NCBI RefSeq assembly: GCF_002420705.1
Contig: NZ_DIIM01000020.1
Location: 131,816 to 195,815, forward strand
Source: Sphingobacterium sp. UBA5670
Lineage (GTDB): Bacteria; Bacteroidota; Bacteroidia; Sphingobacteriales; Sphingobacteriaceae
Reading direction: 5' to 3'
DNA length: 64,000 bases
The position numbers and the translations under genes were made by a program. This document shows, in pieces, positions 1 to 9,273 of the stretch (its first letter is position 1; each line of letters opens with the position of its first letter). Under the pieces are notes generated by a model. The model did no database searches. It worked only from the letters and a program-made list of their open reading frames with translations, and had not been told where the DNA came from.

Positions 1-66
1 AAGGCTTCTTGCTTTTTGCTCTTCCAATTATATTTCTTTAATTTTACAGCTCACTATTAAACACAT

Positions 67-678
67 ATGTCACCTGAATCACAACGCAAATTTGAACTTT
101 TAAATCTTCTTGCCGAATCCTACGATGCGCTATTATTTGACGTCGATGGCACTTTGGCGGACAATATGGATGCCCACAAACAATCTTATAAAGCTGCTGC
201 CAAACAATATGGTGTGGAACTGGATGTCAATCTGATTGATGAAACTGCTGGATGGCCAACGGTTGCTGTCGCGGAGGAGATCAGTAAACGTTATGGCGTG
301 GATTTTGACTTCCAAGAATTCTCTACACTCAAATCCACCATATTTCGAGATGAATATGTTTTCAAGACCAAACCTGTGGATTACGTTGTTGAACATCTAA
401 AATATCAAAAAGGAAAAAAGCATATTGCAGCGGTATCGGGAGGTACCCGCACAACCTTATCGATGACCTTAAACACCATTGGGGTATGGGATGATTTAGA
501 AACATTAGTATGCGCAGGAGATACTGCAGAGGGCAAACCTTCACCTCAGCCTTTCCTTTTGGCGGCCTCTCAATTGAATATTGCCCCAGAAAGATGTTTG
601 GTCTATGAAGATGGTATCCCAGGAGTAGAGGGTGCAAAAGCAGCTGGAATGGGCTGGGTTCGTATAGATGAACTATAA
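67..678 (+). CDS. HAD family hydrolase, beta-phosphoglucomutase-like
   Basis: This 203-residue protein is a haloacid dehalogenase superfamily phosphatase or phosphomutase. Motif I is DVDGT with the nucleophile D25 and the general acid D27. A helical cap follows (about 35-95), then a motif II-like SGGT near 120, and the acidic motif IV pair E181/D182 in a YEDG context. The layout matches beta-phosphoglucomutase-like phosphatases acting on small sugar phosphates, but the substrate cannot be read from sequence. The gene stands alone and is closed by a hairpin terminator shared with the convergent gene to its right. The family call is firm and the substrate is unknown. Confidence 0.85.
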   Translation: MSPESQRKFELLNLLAESYDALLFDVDGTLADNMDAHKQSYKAAAKQYGVELDVNLIDETAGWPTVAVAEEISKRYGVDFDFQEFSTLKSTIFRDEYVFKTKPVDYVVEHLKYQKGKKHIAAVSGGTRTTLSMTLNTIGVWDDLETLVCAGDTAEGKPSPQPFLLAASQLNIAPERCLVYEDGIPGVEGAKAAGMGWVRIDEL

Positions 679-724
679 TAGCAAACTGAAGGCTCTCTCG
701 GACCAATACGATCAGACACTTTCA

Positions 725-770
725 TAAAAAAAGCCGCAATGCATGCTAACATCAATTGCGGCTTTTTTTG
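725..770. terminator. bidirectional intrinsic terminator
   Basis: An 8-bp stem (733-740 pairing with 755-762) is flanked by an A-run on the left and a T-run on the right. It can therefore end transcription of the HAD gene on the + strand and of the convergent beta-barrel gene on the - strand. Confidence 0.85.
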
Positions 771-789
771 CGGTAAATATTTACCTGAT

Positions 790-2139
790 TTAAAAACTGG
801 TAATTATTTTCACCCCGCCATTGCTATAATTTAAATCGGATGATTTTAATCCGCCGATTGGAGCTTTGTAATAAGGTTCTACAGAAATGGACAATTTCCC
901 AACTTTCTGTTTCCGTCCAACTGAAAAATTAATAAAACCGTTTACCCCCTTATCATCAACATTTTTATCCGTAGACTTCTGTTTATACTCCGTATTGTTT
1001 GTTTCATAAATCGTTGCACGTTCCTGATCCAAGACACCAACATAAGATACACCAACGGAGGTATAGAAATTCCTACTGATCGCATATCTCACATCTACTG
1101 GAATATCTACCGTTAAGATTTTACCCGAGACTCTTTCGTTGCTCTTCGCATCTTTTGCGTCCGCCGTCCGCATCACAAATGAATTGCTGACACTTGATTG
1201 TGAAATATAATTTGGAGCATCTGCACTAAAGGAATTCGATCCCATCGCCGGAGTGATAGGCGTACTTCCTGAAACAGCGCCATAATGTTGAATTGAGGCA
1301 CCCGAACGAAGACTGACTTTGCTCGAAAGATTATAGGCAAGCGCCACACCCCCACCTAATGTGATACTCTCCGATGTCGAAGCAGGAGATACAAAAGCCC
1401 CCATCTCCCATTTCTTCTCTTGGCTTGTCTTATTGATGACAACACTATTTTTAACGTTTCCCTGCTGCGCTGCATATAGCTGTGAAAGCTTCGCCGCTTC
1501 GCGTTGGGTCTGCGTGCTGGAAGAAATATTGAATGGATTGGATTGAGCTCCAGCAATACGGCTTGCAGGAGCAACCGCTGCTTCCTCCGTTTCGTTTTCA
1601 TTTAAGCTAATATGTGCAGAAAAGTTGGTATTTTTCAATTGCATCGACCTTAACTGTCCAACATCATTCGAAACACTTACATCATGTCCTTGCATCAATT
1701 GTCCAGAATTTAATGCGAGTTGATGCTTGTCCATCGCCTCACTGGAAGAAGTCTCCACGGTTGAATAGGTAAAGGGCTTTTTCAGGGATAGTATCTCTGA
1801 AGCGGCGCCATTATCCTGTGTAATCGCTGATAACGAACGCTGAATAGATTCTTTTAAGTCTTTATTATTTCCTAAGACCTCTGCACTTTCATGACGATGT
1901 TCCTTGACCACTGAAGGTGAATCAGTCTGTACATTATTTTTTAAACCCCAATATCCTGCACCAAAACATAATAATACAGCCGCCGCAGCACTCCAATACT
2001 TCCAATTGGAAGAACCACGGGACGCTACCCCATAATTTGAAGCAAACTTCTCCCAGGAACCTTCTTTATAAGGTAGTTCATGGTTTTTTAATTGTCCAAT
2101 GATCTCTTCTATCAATTCCTTTTTCTTATTGTCTTTCAT
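790..2139 (-). CDS. Membrane-anchored beta-barrel protein in operon with an ECF sigma factor
   Basis: This 449-residue protein has a charged cytoplasmic N-terminus (1-46), one transmembrane segment (about 48-66), a low-complexity Ser/Asn/Gln-rich linker (about 70-230), and a C-terminal region of alternating strands ending in an aromatic residue, like the PorT/outer-membrane beta-barrel families. It begins 14 bases after the ECF sigma gene on the same strand, the place usually taken by an anti-sigma factor. My inference is that the N-terminal segment plays a regulatory, anti-sigma-like role. No zinc-binding anti-sigma motif is visible, so this is only a positional argument. The function is unproven. 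Confidence 0.7.
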   Translation of the reverse strand: MKDNKKKELIEEIIGQLKNHELPYKEGSWEKFASNYGVASRGSSNWKYWSAAAAVLLCFGAGYWGLKNNVQTDSPSVVKEHRHESAEVLGNNKDLKESIQRSLSAITQDNGAASEILSLKKPFTYSTVETSSSEAMDKHQLALNSGQLMQGHDVSVSNDVGQLRSMQLKNTNFSAHISLNENETEEAAVAPASRIAGAQSNPFNISSSTQTQREAAKLSQLYAAQQGNVKNSVVINKTSQEKKWEMGAFVSPASTSESITLGGGVALAYNLSSKVSLRSGASIQHYGAVSGSTPITPAMGSNSFSADAPNYISQSSVSNSFVMRTADAKDAKSNERVSGKILTVDIPVDVRYAISRNFYTSVGVSYVGVLDQERATIYETNNTEYKQKSTDKNVDDKGVNGFINFSVGRKQKVGKLSISVEPYYKAPIGGLKSSDLNYSNGGVKIITSF

Positions 2140-2153
2140 CGTAACAACAATAT

Positions 2154-2759
2154 TTATCTTATTTCTTGAACAATACCTGTATAGTCCAAGTATAACTTTC
2201 TAAGCTTATGTTTCGCTCTTGTCAGATAAGTACGCGAAGTGCTATCCGGTATATTAAGCATCTCGGCTATTTCGTCATGCGAATACCCCTCGATTTCATA
2301 AAGATTAAAAATAGTTTTTTGAATCTCAGGAAGCAGGTCCAGCAAACGCATAATTTCATTGACTTCAAGATGACTGTCCAACTGAACAGCAGGTGTATGC
2401 GTATCCCCTTCTCCTAGATCTTCAAGCGAATAAAACTGCTTCTTACTTCGTAAAAAATCTATGGAAATATTTGCTGCAATACGCCCTATCCAGGATCTAA
2501 AAGATTTTTCTAGATTTTCATCGTCAATATCTTTGTTAAACGAATCCAATTTGCGAAATACCCGAACAAAGCTCTCATTCACCAGCTCTTCCGCATCCAC
2601 ATCCTGTTTTACATAACGTATGATAATAGCCATGAGGTAACCATAATACTTCTTATAAACAAAGGCCTTACCATCCTCACGATCACGCAAGCAAAGTTCT
2701 AAGGCATCATGTAAAGATGATAGCTTTCTGTTATAAAAATATGACTGAATTATACCCAC
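2154..2759 (-). CDS. RNA polymerase sigma factor, ECF subfamily
   Basis: This 201-residue protein has the two-domain layout of ECF sigma factors. Sigma region 2 lies at about 30-110, with the AEELVNESFVRVF and SWIGRIAANISIDFLR helices. Region 4 lies at about 130-190, with a helix-turn-helix reading YSHDEIAEMLNIPDSTSRTY. It would direct core polymerase to a small regulon. It is the first gene of a two-gene operon with the beta-barrel protein at 790-2139 and has a good housekeeping-type promoter just upstream. The target regulon cannot be inferred from the window. Confidence 0.93.
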   Translation of the reverse strand: MGIIQSYFYNRKLSSLHDALELCLRDREDGKAFVYKKYYGYLMAIIIRYVKQDVDAEELVNESFVRVFRKLDSFNKDIDDENLEKSFRSWIGRIAANISIDFLRSKKQFYSLEDLGEGDTHTPAVQLDSHLEVNEIMRLLDLLPEIQKTIFNLYEIEGYSHDEIAEMLNIPDSTSRTYLTRAKHKLRKLYLDYTGIVQEIR

Positions 2760-2783
2760 TTAAACTATTTAATTATCAAGTTT

Positions 2784-2814
2784 CAAACTTAGACAAATTG
2801 CTTTTTATATGCAA
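2784..2814 (-). promoter_or_regulatory. Promoter of the ECF sigma operon
   Basis: Read on the - strand, TAAGTTTG (2791-2784) matches the Bacteroidota -7 consensus TAnnTTTG exactly. A TTG (2814-2812) lies 20 bases upstream as the -33 element. It would start transcription about 15-20 bases before the sigma factor start codon. Confidence 0.65.
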
Positions 2815-3042
2815 TAAATTGCAGCAGCTACGAAAACAACCTATCGAACGCTCCGCTTGCATTGTGAACCATTTTTTGTCGCGGAGATAACGAAATTAAA
2901 GTTATAAAACTTAAAATCAAATAGCCGAATGTCCCCTTGTAATATCACTATTTAACTATTTTTACTCCTTTAACGGAATACATTGTGTTTTTGCTACAGT
3001 GATTTCGAAAAAAATCCATAAAAAGAATTGAAAAAAAATGGC
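2815..3042. other. Intergenic region between divergent sigma operon and lysS
   Basis: About 325 bases separate the two divergent start codons (2759 and 3086). I see the two promoters listed separately and otherwise AT-rich sequence with no open frame, RNA gene or strong repeat. Confidence 0.6.
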
Positions 3043-3050
3043 TATTTTTG
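3043..3050 (+). promoter_or_regulatory. -7 box of lysS
   Basis: TATTTTTG is an exact TAnnTTTG match 35 bases before the lysS ATG, predicting a leader of about 30 bases. No convincing -33 element is found at the usual 19-21 base spacing. Confidence 0.5.
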
Positions 3051-3085
3051 CGTGATTTTCACATTTTAAATATTATTCATACCGA

Positions 3086-4804
3086 ATGAGTACTGTATTA
3101 TCCGAACAGGAACAACTTAGAAGACAAGCGATGCAATCGTTGTTGGATATGGGAATTGACCCTTTTCCAGCAAACGAATTTGTCGTCAATGCACATGCTG
3201 CTGATATTTTAGAAAATTACGATAGAGATAAATTGAATTATAAGAACATTACTCTTGCTGGACGGATCATGAGCCGTCGCGTGATGGGCAGTGCTTCTTT
3301 TTTTGAAATTCAAGATTCTACCGGACGTATTCAAGCCTATATTAAGCGCGATGACGTCTGTCCTGATGAAAATAAGGATCTTTACAACGTCGTTTTCAAA
3401 AAGCTCTTGGATATTGGGGATATCGTTGGTATCAAAGGCTATGTCTTCACGACCCAAACCGAGGCTATTGCAGTACACGTAGAAGAACTTACCGTTTTAT
3501 CCAAATCACTTCGCCCCCTACCTGTCGTTAAATCTGCTGAAGGTAAAACTTTTGATGCCTTTACGGATCCGGAGCAACGCTATAGAATGCGTTATGTAGA
3601 TTTGATCGTAAATCCAAGTAACAAAGATAAATTTATCAAGCGTACGAAGCTTTTCAATGCGATGCGTCAGTTCTTTAATGACGCCGGCTATATGGAAGTC
3701 GAAACACCTGTGCTACAATCCATTCCAGGCGGTGCTGCGGCACGTCCGTTTATCACACACCATAATGCGTTGGATATTCCATTATATCTTCGTATCGCCA
3801 ATGAGCTTTATTTAAAAAGATTAATCGTTGGTGGATTTGATGGTGTATACGAGTTTTCTAAAAACTTCCGCAACGAAGGCATGGACCGCACCCACAATCC
3901 AGAATTCACCGTAATGGAAATTTATGTAGCTTATAAAGACTACAACTGGATGATGGAGTTTACAGAACGTCTGTTAGAACATTGTGCACTTGCTGTAAAC
4001 GGTACGACTGAAGCTACCTTCGGTGAACATAAAATTAATTTTAGAGCGCCATTTAAACGAATTTCGATGACAGATTCCATTAAGGAATTCACTGGATTTG
4101 ATATCACTGGGAAATCTGAAGAAGAAATCCGCATTGCGGCGAAAGGAATGGGCATCGATGTAAACGAAACCATGGGTAAAGGCAAACTGATTGATGAAAT
4201 TTTCGGCGCAAAATGTGAAGGAAATTACATCCAGCCAACATTCATCACCGATTATCCCAAAGAAATGTCTCCTTTAACCAAGAAACATAGAGACAATCCG
4301 GATTTAACGGAACGCTTTGAACTGATGGTTTGCGGTAAGGAGATTGCCAATGCTTACTCTGAGCTGAATGACCCTATTGATCAGCGTGAACGATTTGAAG
4401 ATCAATTGCGCCTTTCTGAAAAGGGTGACGACGAAGCGATGTTTATCGATCAGGATTTCCTACGCGCATTGGAATATGGTATGCCACCAACGTCGGGCCT
4501 TGGTATCGGAATGGATCGTTTAATCATGTTCCTGACAGATACTGCCTCGATTCAGGAAGTTCTTTTCTTCCCGCAAATGAGACCTGAAAAAGTCGCTAAA
4601 GTAGCGGAAGTAAAAGATTATGAAGAACAAGGCATTCCAGCTGCATGGGTTCCTGCCTTACAAAAAATGGGCTTCACAACGATTGAAACTTTAAAAGAAG
4701 CAAATCCGAACAAGGTTTTTAATGACCTTGGTGGTATGCGTAAAAAATTGAAGTTAGATATCAACATGCCAACCAAAGACGAAGTATTGGCTTGGTTCAA
4801 TTAA
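3086..4804 (+). CDS. lysS: Lysine--tRNA ligase, class II
   Basis: This enzyme charges tRNA-Lys with lysine in the cytoplasm. The 572-residue protein has an N-terminal OB-fold anticodon-binding domain (about 55-150) and a class II catalytic core with motif 2 (FRNEGMDRTHNPEFT, near 261) and motif 3 (GLGIGMDRLIMFL, near 471). It is about 65 residues longer than the Escherichia coli enzyme. The extra C-terminal segment (about 505-572) contains the small helical repeat AAWVPALQKMGFTTIETL, an extension I associate with Bacteroidota LysS. The gene is monocistronic, with its own -7 box and a strong terminator. The cognate tRNA-Lys(UUU) lies at 46696 in this window. Confidence 0.97.
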   Translation: MSTVLSEQEQLRRQAMQSLLDMGIDPFPANEFVVNAHAADILENYDRDKLNYKNITLAGRIMSRRVMGSASFFEIQDSTGRIQAYIKRDDVCPDENKDLYNVVFKKLLDIGDIVGIKGYVFTTQTEAIAVHVEELTVLSKSLRPLPVVKSAEGKTFDAFTDPEQRYRMRYVDLIVNPSNKDKFIKRTKLFNAMRQFFNDAGYMEVETPVLQSIPGGAAARPFITHHNALDIPLYLRIANELYLKRLIVGGFDGVYEFSKNFRNEGMDRTHNPEFTVMEIYVAYKDYNWMMEFTERLLEHCALAVNGTTEATFGEHKINFRAPFKRISMTDSIKEFTGFDITGKSEEEIRIAAKGMGIDVNETMGKGKLIDEIFGAKCEGNYIQPTFITDYPKEMSPLTKKHRDNPDLTERFELMVCGKEIANAYSELNDPIDQRERFEDQLRLSEKGDDEAMFIDQDFLRALEYGMPPTSGLGIGMDRLIMFLTDTASIQEVLFFPQMRPEKVAKVAEVKDYEEQGIPAAWVPALQKMGFTTIETLKEANPNKVFNDLGGMRKKLKLDINMPTKDEVLAWFN

Positions 4805-4823
4805 ATCGGCATCGACACTAGAT

Positions 4824-4865
4824 AAAAAAAGCTGTCTCAGTAAAATCTGAGACAGCTTTTTTTGT
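4824..4865 (+). terminator. Intrinsic terminator of lysS
   Basis: A long GC-containing stem (GCTGTCTCAG pairing with CTGAGACAGC) is followed by a run of seven T. It lies 20 bases after the lysS stop codon. Confidence 0.9.
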
Positions 4866-4995
4866 TTAAACGTATTTGCAGCTAGCTGTCGAATTGCAAA
4901 TCATAGCTCTATCCAATTGTCACCAATATATGACTCCTGCCAATTGTAGACATTTATTATATTTACATATTACAAACTAAATCAGCTTTCAGCAT

Positions 4996-6050
4996 ATGAA
5001 GAATATTCTTGCGCTTGACGGTGGTGGTATCCGCGGTATCATTCCGGCCATGGTTCTTGTGGCTTTGGAAGAGAAATTACAAAAGCAGACCATGGATCCC
5101 AATGCACGAATTGCCTCCTATTTTGACTTTATTGCGGGCACAAGTAGCGGTGGAATTCTGACAAGTATTCTTTTATATCCAGAAGAAGGCAATCCCTCCC
5201 ATCCCAAATTTCTGCCCGGGATGCGTTAAACTTATTTGTCAATCATGGAACTGAAATCTTCACGGCCTCCAAATGGCGACGTTTTCTGAGTGGATTTGGG
5301 CTGGTCAGTGAACTCTATTCGTCCAACCCCTTGTCGAATGTGCTGGACCAATACTTCCAGAATGCACGACTGAGCCACCTGATCAAGCCCTGTATTATTA
5401 CTGCTTACAACATCGAATTACGAAAAAATCACTTTTTCAGACAGCAAAAAGCAATTACCCATGGCGAAGCGCGGGATTTCTACCTCAAAGATGTCTGCAA
5501 GGCAACTTCGGCAGCACCAACTTTTTTTCCTGTTGCTGAGATCTATTCACTTTCAAAAACGAGATACCCTTTGATTGATGGCGGTGTATTCGCACAGAAC
5601 CCTTCGATATGCGGTTTACTTGAAGTATTAAAGGCATTTAACAGCACACAGATAAACGATATGTTTATGGTGTCTTTGGGTACCGGTATGTCAAAAACGG
5701 CTTATAATTATGAACATTTCAAGAAAAAACTCGCCATTCAGATCGGTCCGGCTTTGGTCGACATCATGACGAGTGCATCGTCAGAAAGTACAGAGTTCTT
5801 TATTCGGCAACTGTTTCAAAATAATGGCAAGCAGCAAAATTATCTACGCATAGAACCGGCTAACCTTTCCAGTATCAATGCTTCACTCGATGCGGCTTCC
5901 CCCAATAATATACAGAAGCTCATCTCCTTATCGGATAAAATGATCAGCGAGCATGAGGATACACTAGATTATATCGTTGCACATTTAATTAAGGAAAAGA
6001 ATCAGAATAAGAAGAAAAATCCATGGAGCAAGTTGATGGATAAGTTCTAA
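4996..6050 (+). pseudogene. Patatin-like phospholipase, broken by a one-base frameshift
   Basis: Two adjacent open frames (4996-5229 and the frame continuing to 6050) together make one patatin-family lipid acyl hydrolase of about 352 residues. The first part has the oxyanion loop DGGGIRG (8-14) and the nucleophile elbow GTSSG with S50. The second part has the catalytic DGG of the Ser-Asp dyad. After codon 72 the reading frame reads KFLPGMR then stop. Adding one T to the TTT at 5209-5211 restores KFSARDALNLFVNHG, the usual patatin continuation, and the restored frame runs without a stop to 6050. This is either a true recent loss or a homopolymer sequencing error. If intact it would be a cytoplasmic or peripheral membrane lipase. 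Confidence 0.85.
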
Positions 6051-6081
6051 AAGATTACTTTTACGCATATTTTAAATCTAT

Positions 6082-7314
6082 ATGGCATTAAACTACGTTT
6101 GGGTTGCATTTTTCTTAATCACATTTGCCGTAGCCCTTGTAAAACTAATCTTTTTCGGAGATACAGAAATCTTCCAACAAATTGTAAATTCAATCTTTGA
6201 CAGCGCAAAAACCGGGGCAGAAATCTCTTTAGGGCTGATCGGCATGATGAGTTTTGCGCTTGGGATTATGAAAATTGGTGAAAAAGGTGGTATGATCAAT
6301 ATTTTTGCAAAAATCGTAGGTCCTTTTTTCCATAAATTATTCCCAGAGATTCCCAAAAACCACCCCGCGCTCGGCTCTATTCTGATGAATTTCTCAGCTA
6401 ATGCACTGGGCCTGGATAACGCCGCGACCCCATTGGGACTCAAAGCCATGAAAGAACTCCAGGAGCTTAATCCAGATAAGGAAACCGCGACCAATGCACA
6501 AATCATGTTTATTGTGCTCAATGCTTCCAGCTTAACCCTCTTGCCTATTTCCATAATGGCCTATCGAAAGGAAGCTGGTGCACCAGACCCCTCAGACGTA
6601 TTTCTGCCAATTCTAATAGCGACGTTCTTTTCTACATTGGTTGCCTTAATCCTTGTTTCCATCTATCAAAAAATCAATCTGTTTAACCGTGTAATTCTAG
6701 GATATCTAGGTGCAATGGGATTATTTATTGGTGGACTGCTTTTTTACTTCTCGGGATTGCAGCAGGCCGAAATTGAAATATTCAGCAAGGTATTCGGTAA
6801 CGTTATTTTATTTAGTTTATTCACCTCATTCATAGGTTTGGCTCTTTTACGTAAGGTAAATGTGTACGACTCTTTTATCGAAGGCGCCAAAGAGGGTTTC
6901 GAAGTCTCTGTAAAAATAATCCCTTACCTCGTCGCTATGCTGGTCGGTATTGCGGTATTTAGAGCCTCCGGCACAATGGATTATATGGTCGCTGGTATAT
7001 CCAAGGGAATCGCACTCTGCGGTTTAGACACCTCCTTTGTAGACGCTTTGCCTGTAGCTTTTATGAAACCACTTAGCGGTTCGGGTGCGCGTGGATTAAT
7101 GGTTGATCTGATGAATGCAAAAGGTCCGATGGACTTCGCGGCACGCGTTGCCTGTGTAATTCAGGGATCGACAGAAACTACCTTTTATGTCCTCGCAGTG
7201 TATTTTGGAGCAGTGGGTATCAAACGTACTAGGCATGCATTGCCCTGTGCATTATTAGCGGAATTGGCAGGTGTTATTGCAGCAATTATTATCTCCTACA
7301 TATTCTTTAAATAA
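6082..7314 (+). CDS. Fused SpmA-SpmB nucleoside-recognition (Gate) domain membrane protein
   Basis: This 410-residue polytopic inner-membrane protein carries two nucleoside-recognition (Gate) domains. The N-terminal half (about 1-200) resembles spore maturation protein SpmA, with the motif NALGLDNAATPLGLKAM. The C-terminal half (about 215-410) resembles SpmB, with PLSGSGARGLMVDLM and QGSTETTFYVLAVYFG. In sporulating Firmicutes these are separate genes. Bacteroidota do not sporulate, so the role here is unknown, probably transport of a small solute. It begins 31 bases after the patatin gene on the same strand. Confidence 0.88.
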   Translation: MALNYVWVAFFLITFAVALVKLIFFGDTEIFQQIVNSIFDSAKTGAEISLGLIGMMSFALGIMKIGEKGGMINIFAKIVGPFFHKLFPEIPKNHPALGSILMNFSANALGLDNAATPLGLKAMKELQELNPDKETATNAQIMFIVLNASSLTLLPISIMAYRKEAGAPDPSDVFLPILIATFFSTLVALILVSIYQKINLFNRVILGYLGAMGLFIGGLLFYFSGLQQAEIEIFSKVFGNVILFSLFTSFIGLALLRKVNVYDSFIEGAKEGFEVSVKIIPYLVAMLVGIAVFRASGTMDYMVAGISKGIALCGLDTSFVDALPVAFMKPLSGSGARGLMVDLMNAKGPMDFAARVACVIQGSTETTFYVLAVYFGAVGIKRTRHALPCALLAELAGVIAAIIISYIFFK

Positions 7315-7382
7315 CATACATATATTGCAGAAAAGGCCTGCGTTTATAACAGTGCCAAGGTATTTACAAATATTATATCGTG

Positions 7383-7763
7383 ATGAAAAAAACAATTGCA
7401 CTCATAGCCCACGACGGCAAAAAACCTGAAATGGTTGCCTTTGTCAAAGACCACCAAGAATTATTGGAACGCGCCAATATCATTGCCACAGGTACAACAG
7501 GCTCTTATGTCAGACAGACAGGTTTACCCGTCGAATTGAAATTGAGTGGACCAATGGGCGGAGATGCACAGATCGCGGCTTTAGCGGCCGAAAGAAAAGT
7601 AGATGGTATTATTTTCTTTCGCGACCCACTGGGAAAACATGCCCATGAACCGGACATCCAAATGCTTATGCGCGTGTGTGATCTTTACAATGTACCATTA
7701 GCGACAAATCCGGCTACGGGAAGCCTCATCATTGAAGGATTATTGGAAGATATTACCGAATAA
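7383..7763 (+). CDS. mgsA: Methylglyoxal synthase
   Basis: This 126-residue cytoplasmic enzyme converts dihydroxyacetone phosphate to methylglyoxal and phosphate, a bypass that releases phosphate when sugar phosphates accumulate. The protein shows the family hallmarks: IALIAHDGKK at the N-terminus, the phosphate-binding TGTTG, the SGPMGGDAQIAA loop with the catalytic Asp, and FRDPLGKHAHEPDI. I chose the ATG at 7383 over the in-frame GTG immediately before it, because it gives the normal family N-terminus. The OsmC-like gene follows after 12 bases, so the two are probably co-transcribed. Confidence 0.95.
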   Translation: MKKTIALIAHDGKKPEMVAFVKDHQELLERANIIATGTTGSYVRQTGLPVELKLSGPMGGDAQIAALAAERKVDGIIFFRDPLGKHAHEPDIQMLMRVCDLYNVPLATNPATGSLIIEGLLEDITE

Positions 7764-7775
7764 TTTAAACAGACC

Positions 7776-8177
7776 ATGGACAATGAAGTAATCGTTTCAA
7801 TAGGAAAAACACCTTATACTACGACGGTACAATACGGTAAACATCAAATAATTGTTGATGAGCCGGAGGATCTAGGCGGCAAGGATGAAGGCATAAATCC
7901 TACTCCCTTATTGCTTTCTTCTTTAGGCAGCTGTAAAGCAATTACAGTAAAAATGTATGCGGACCGCAAAAACTGGCCCCTGGAAGAAGTGGTGGTACGC
8001 TTGACACATGAGGTGCAGCAAAGTGAACAGCAGCAAACGACCTATATCCAATGCTTCCTAAGTTTTAAAGGGGATTTAGATGATATTCAAAAACAGCGGC
8101 TCTTTAAAATTGCTGAGAAATGCCCTGTGCACAAGATATTATCAAATCCTATTGTAATAACTTCAAATCATTTGTAA
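7776..8177 (+). CDS. OsmC family protein
   Basis: This 133-residue protein has the OsmC/Ohr fold with its two conserved cysteines, one in LGSCKAIT and one in EKCPVHKIL. OsmC proteins reduce organic hydroperoxides with these thiols. Proteins of this short YhfA-like branch have less defined substrates. Its position directly after methylglyoxal synthase suggests a role in handling reactive metabolites, but that is inference from context only. A second, distinct OsmC-family gene lies at 18034-18444. Confidence 0.88.
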   Translation: MDNEVIVSIGKTPYTTTVQYGKHQIIVDEPEDLGGKDEGINPTPLLLSSLGSCKAITVKMYADRKNWPLEEVVVRLTHEVQQSEQQQTTYIQCFLSFKGDLDDIQKQRLFKIAEKCPVHKILSNPIVITSNHL

Positions 8178-8183
8178 TGTTTC

Positions 8184-8214
8184 TTGGGATAACGGACAAC
8201 ACTATTTATATTTG
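8184..8214 (+). promoter_or_regulatory. Promoter of coaA
   Basis: A TTG at 8184-8186 and TATATTTG at 8207-8214 are spaced by 20 bases and fit the Bacteroidota -33/-7 pattern. The predicted leader before coaA is about 90 bases. Confidence 0.6.
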
Positions 8215-8313
8215 TCCGCGCAAAAAAGACCTTTAATAATCGTTATAACCGACGCGTAAAGGTTTGCTTGTCCCAGAGGAATACAGATACTTGAAATAAA
8301 AATAAAGCAAACG

Positions 8314-9273
8314 ATGCAATTGGATCCACAAATAGCAATAGACTCGCCTTTTAGATCGATCAGACGGGAAGACTGGAAAAATCTAAATGGAAAAATATTG
8401 CACAACTTCAGTGTCGAAGATCTCGAAAATCTGCATGCCCTGAACGAGCCATTGACAAATCAGGAAATCGAAGAAGTCTATTTCCCACTAAGTCACTTAC
8501 TCGAAATTCATATCGATCGTTTTCAAAGCCTTCATCAACGGACAAACCGCTTCTTTGGAAAGGAAGAAAGCAAACTGCCCTATATCATTGGGATTGCAGG
8601 TTCGGTTGCTGTAGGAAAAAGTACCACAGCCAGGGTATTGCAACGTGTACTGAGTCTGCTCCCATCCAAACCGAAGGTCGATTTGGTGACGACAGATGGC
8701 TTTCTTTACCCGAATCAACAGCTTATCGAACGTGGTATTCTAAACCGAAAAGGCTTTCCTGAAAGTTATGATGCCAAAAGATTGATCCATTTTCTTTCAG
8801 CCGTAAAATCAGGTGCTCCAAAAATCTCCGTTCCGGTATACAGCCACTTGGTATACGACGTATTACCCGACGAGCAGCAACAAGTGATCGAACAGCCAGA
8901 TATTCTAATCGTAGAAGGGATTAATGTCTTACAGGTGAATTCTCAGCGGCCACGGAAAGGACACAGTGTATTCGTCTCCGATTTTTTTGATTATTCCATT
9001 TATGTACATGCCAGTGAAAAAAACCTGATTGAATGGTATACCAATCGATTTGAGTCACTCCGTGCAACAGCTTTTCAGAATTCAGCTTCTTTTTTCCATA
9101 AATATGCAAATATGACCGCTGACGAAAGCCAGGCTATGGCTGTAAATATCTGGAATGAGATCAATAAACCCAACTTAATCAAGAATATCTTGCCGACGAG
9201 GTATCGAGCCGATCTTATTCTTGAAAAAGGAAGCCACCATTTTGTTAAAAATGTAAAAGTAAGAAAGATTTAA
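8314..9273 (+). CDS. coaA: Type I pantothenate kinase
   Basis: This 319-residue enzyme phosphorylates pantothenate with ATP, the first committed step of coenzyme A synthesis. The P-loop is GSVAVGKST (about 98-106). Downstream are the characteristic VTTDGFLYPN and DILIVEGINVLQ segments of the CoaA P-loop kinase fold. Length and motif order match Escherichia coli CoaA (about 316 residues). Its last four bases overlap the convergent mscS-like gene, with no terminator between them. Confidence 0.96.
   Translation: MQLDPQIAIDSPFRSIRREDWKNLNGKILHNFSVEDLENLHALNEPLTNQEIEEVYFPLSHLLEIHIDRFQSLHQRTNRFFGKEESKLPYIIGIAGSVAVGKSTTARVLQRVLSLLPSKPKVDLVTTDGFLYPNQQLIERGILNRKGFPESYDAKRLIHFLSAVKSGAPKISVPVYSHLVYDVLPDEQQQVIEQPDILIVEGINVLQVNSQRPRKGHSVFVSDFFDYSIYVHASEKNLIEWYTNRFESLRATAFQNSASFFHKYANMTADESQAMAVNIWNEINKPNLIKNILPTRYRADLILEKGSHHFVKNVKVRKI

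Noticed and set aside
4996..6050. Patatin as effector of a CBASS-type defense system
   Set aside because: Patatin-like effectors do occur in CBASS, but no nucleotidyltransferase, Cap2/Cap3-like or other partner gene is adjacent. The neighbours are lysS and the SpmA-SpmB gene.
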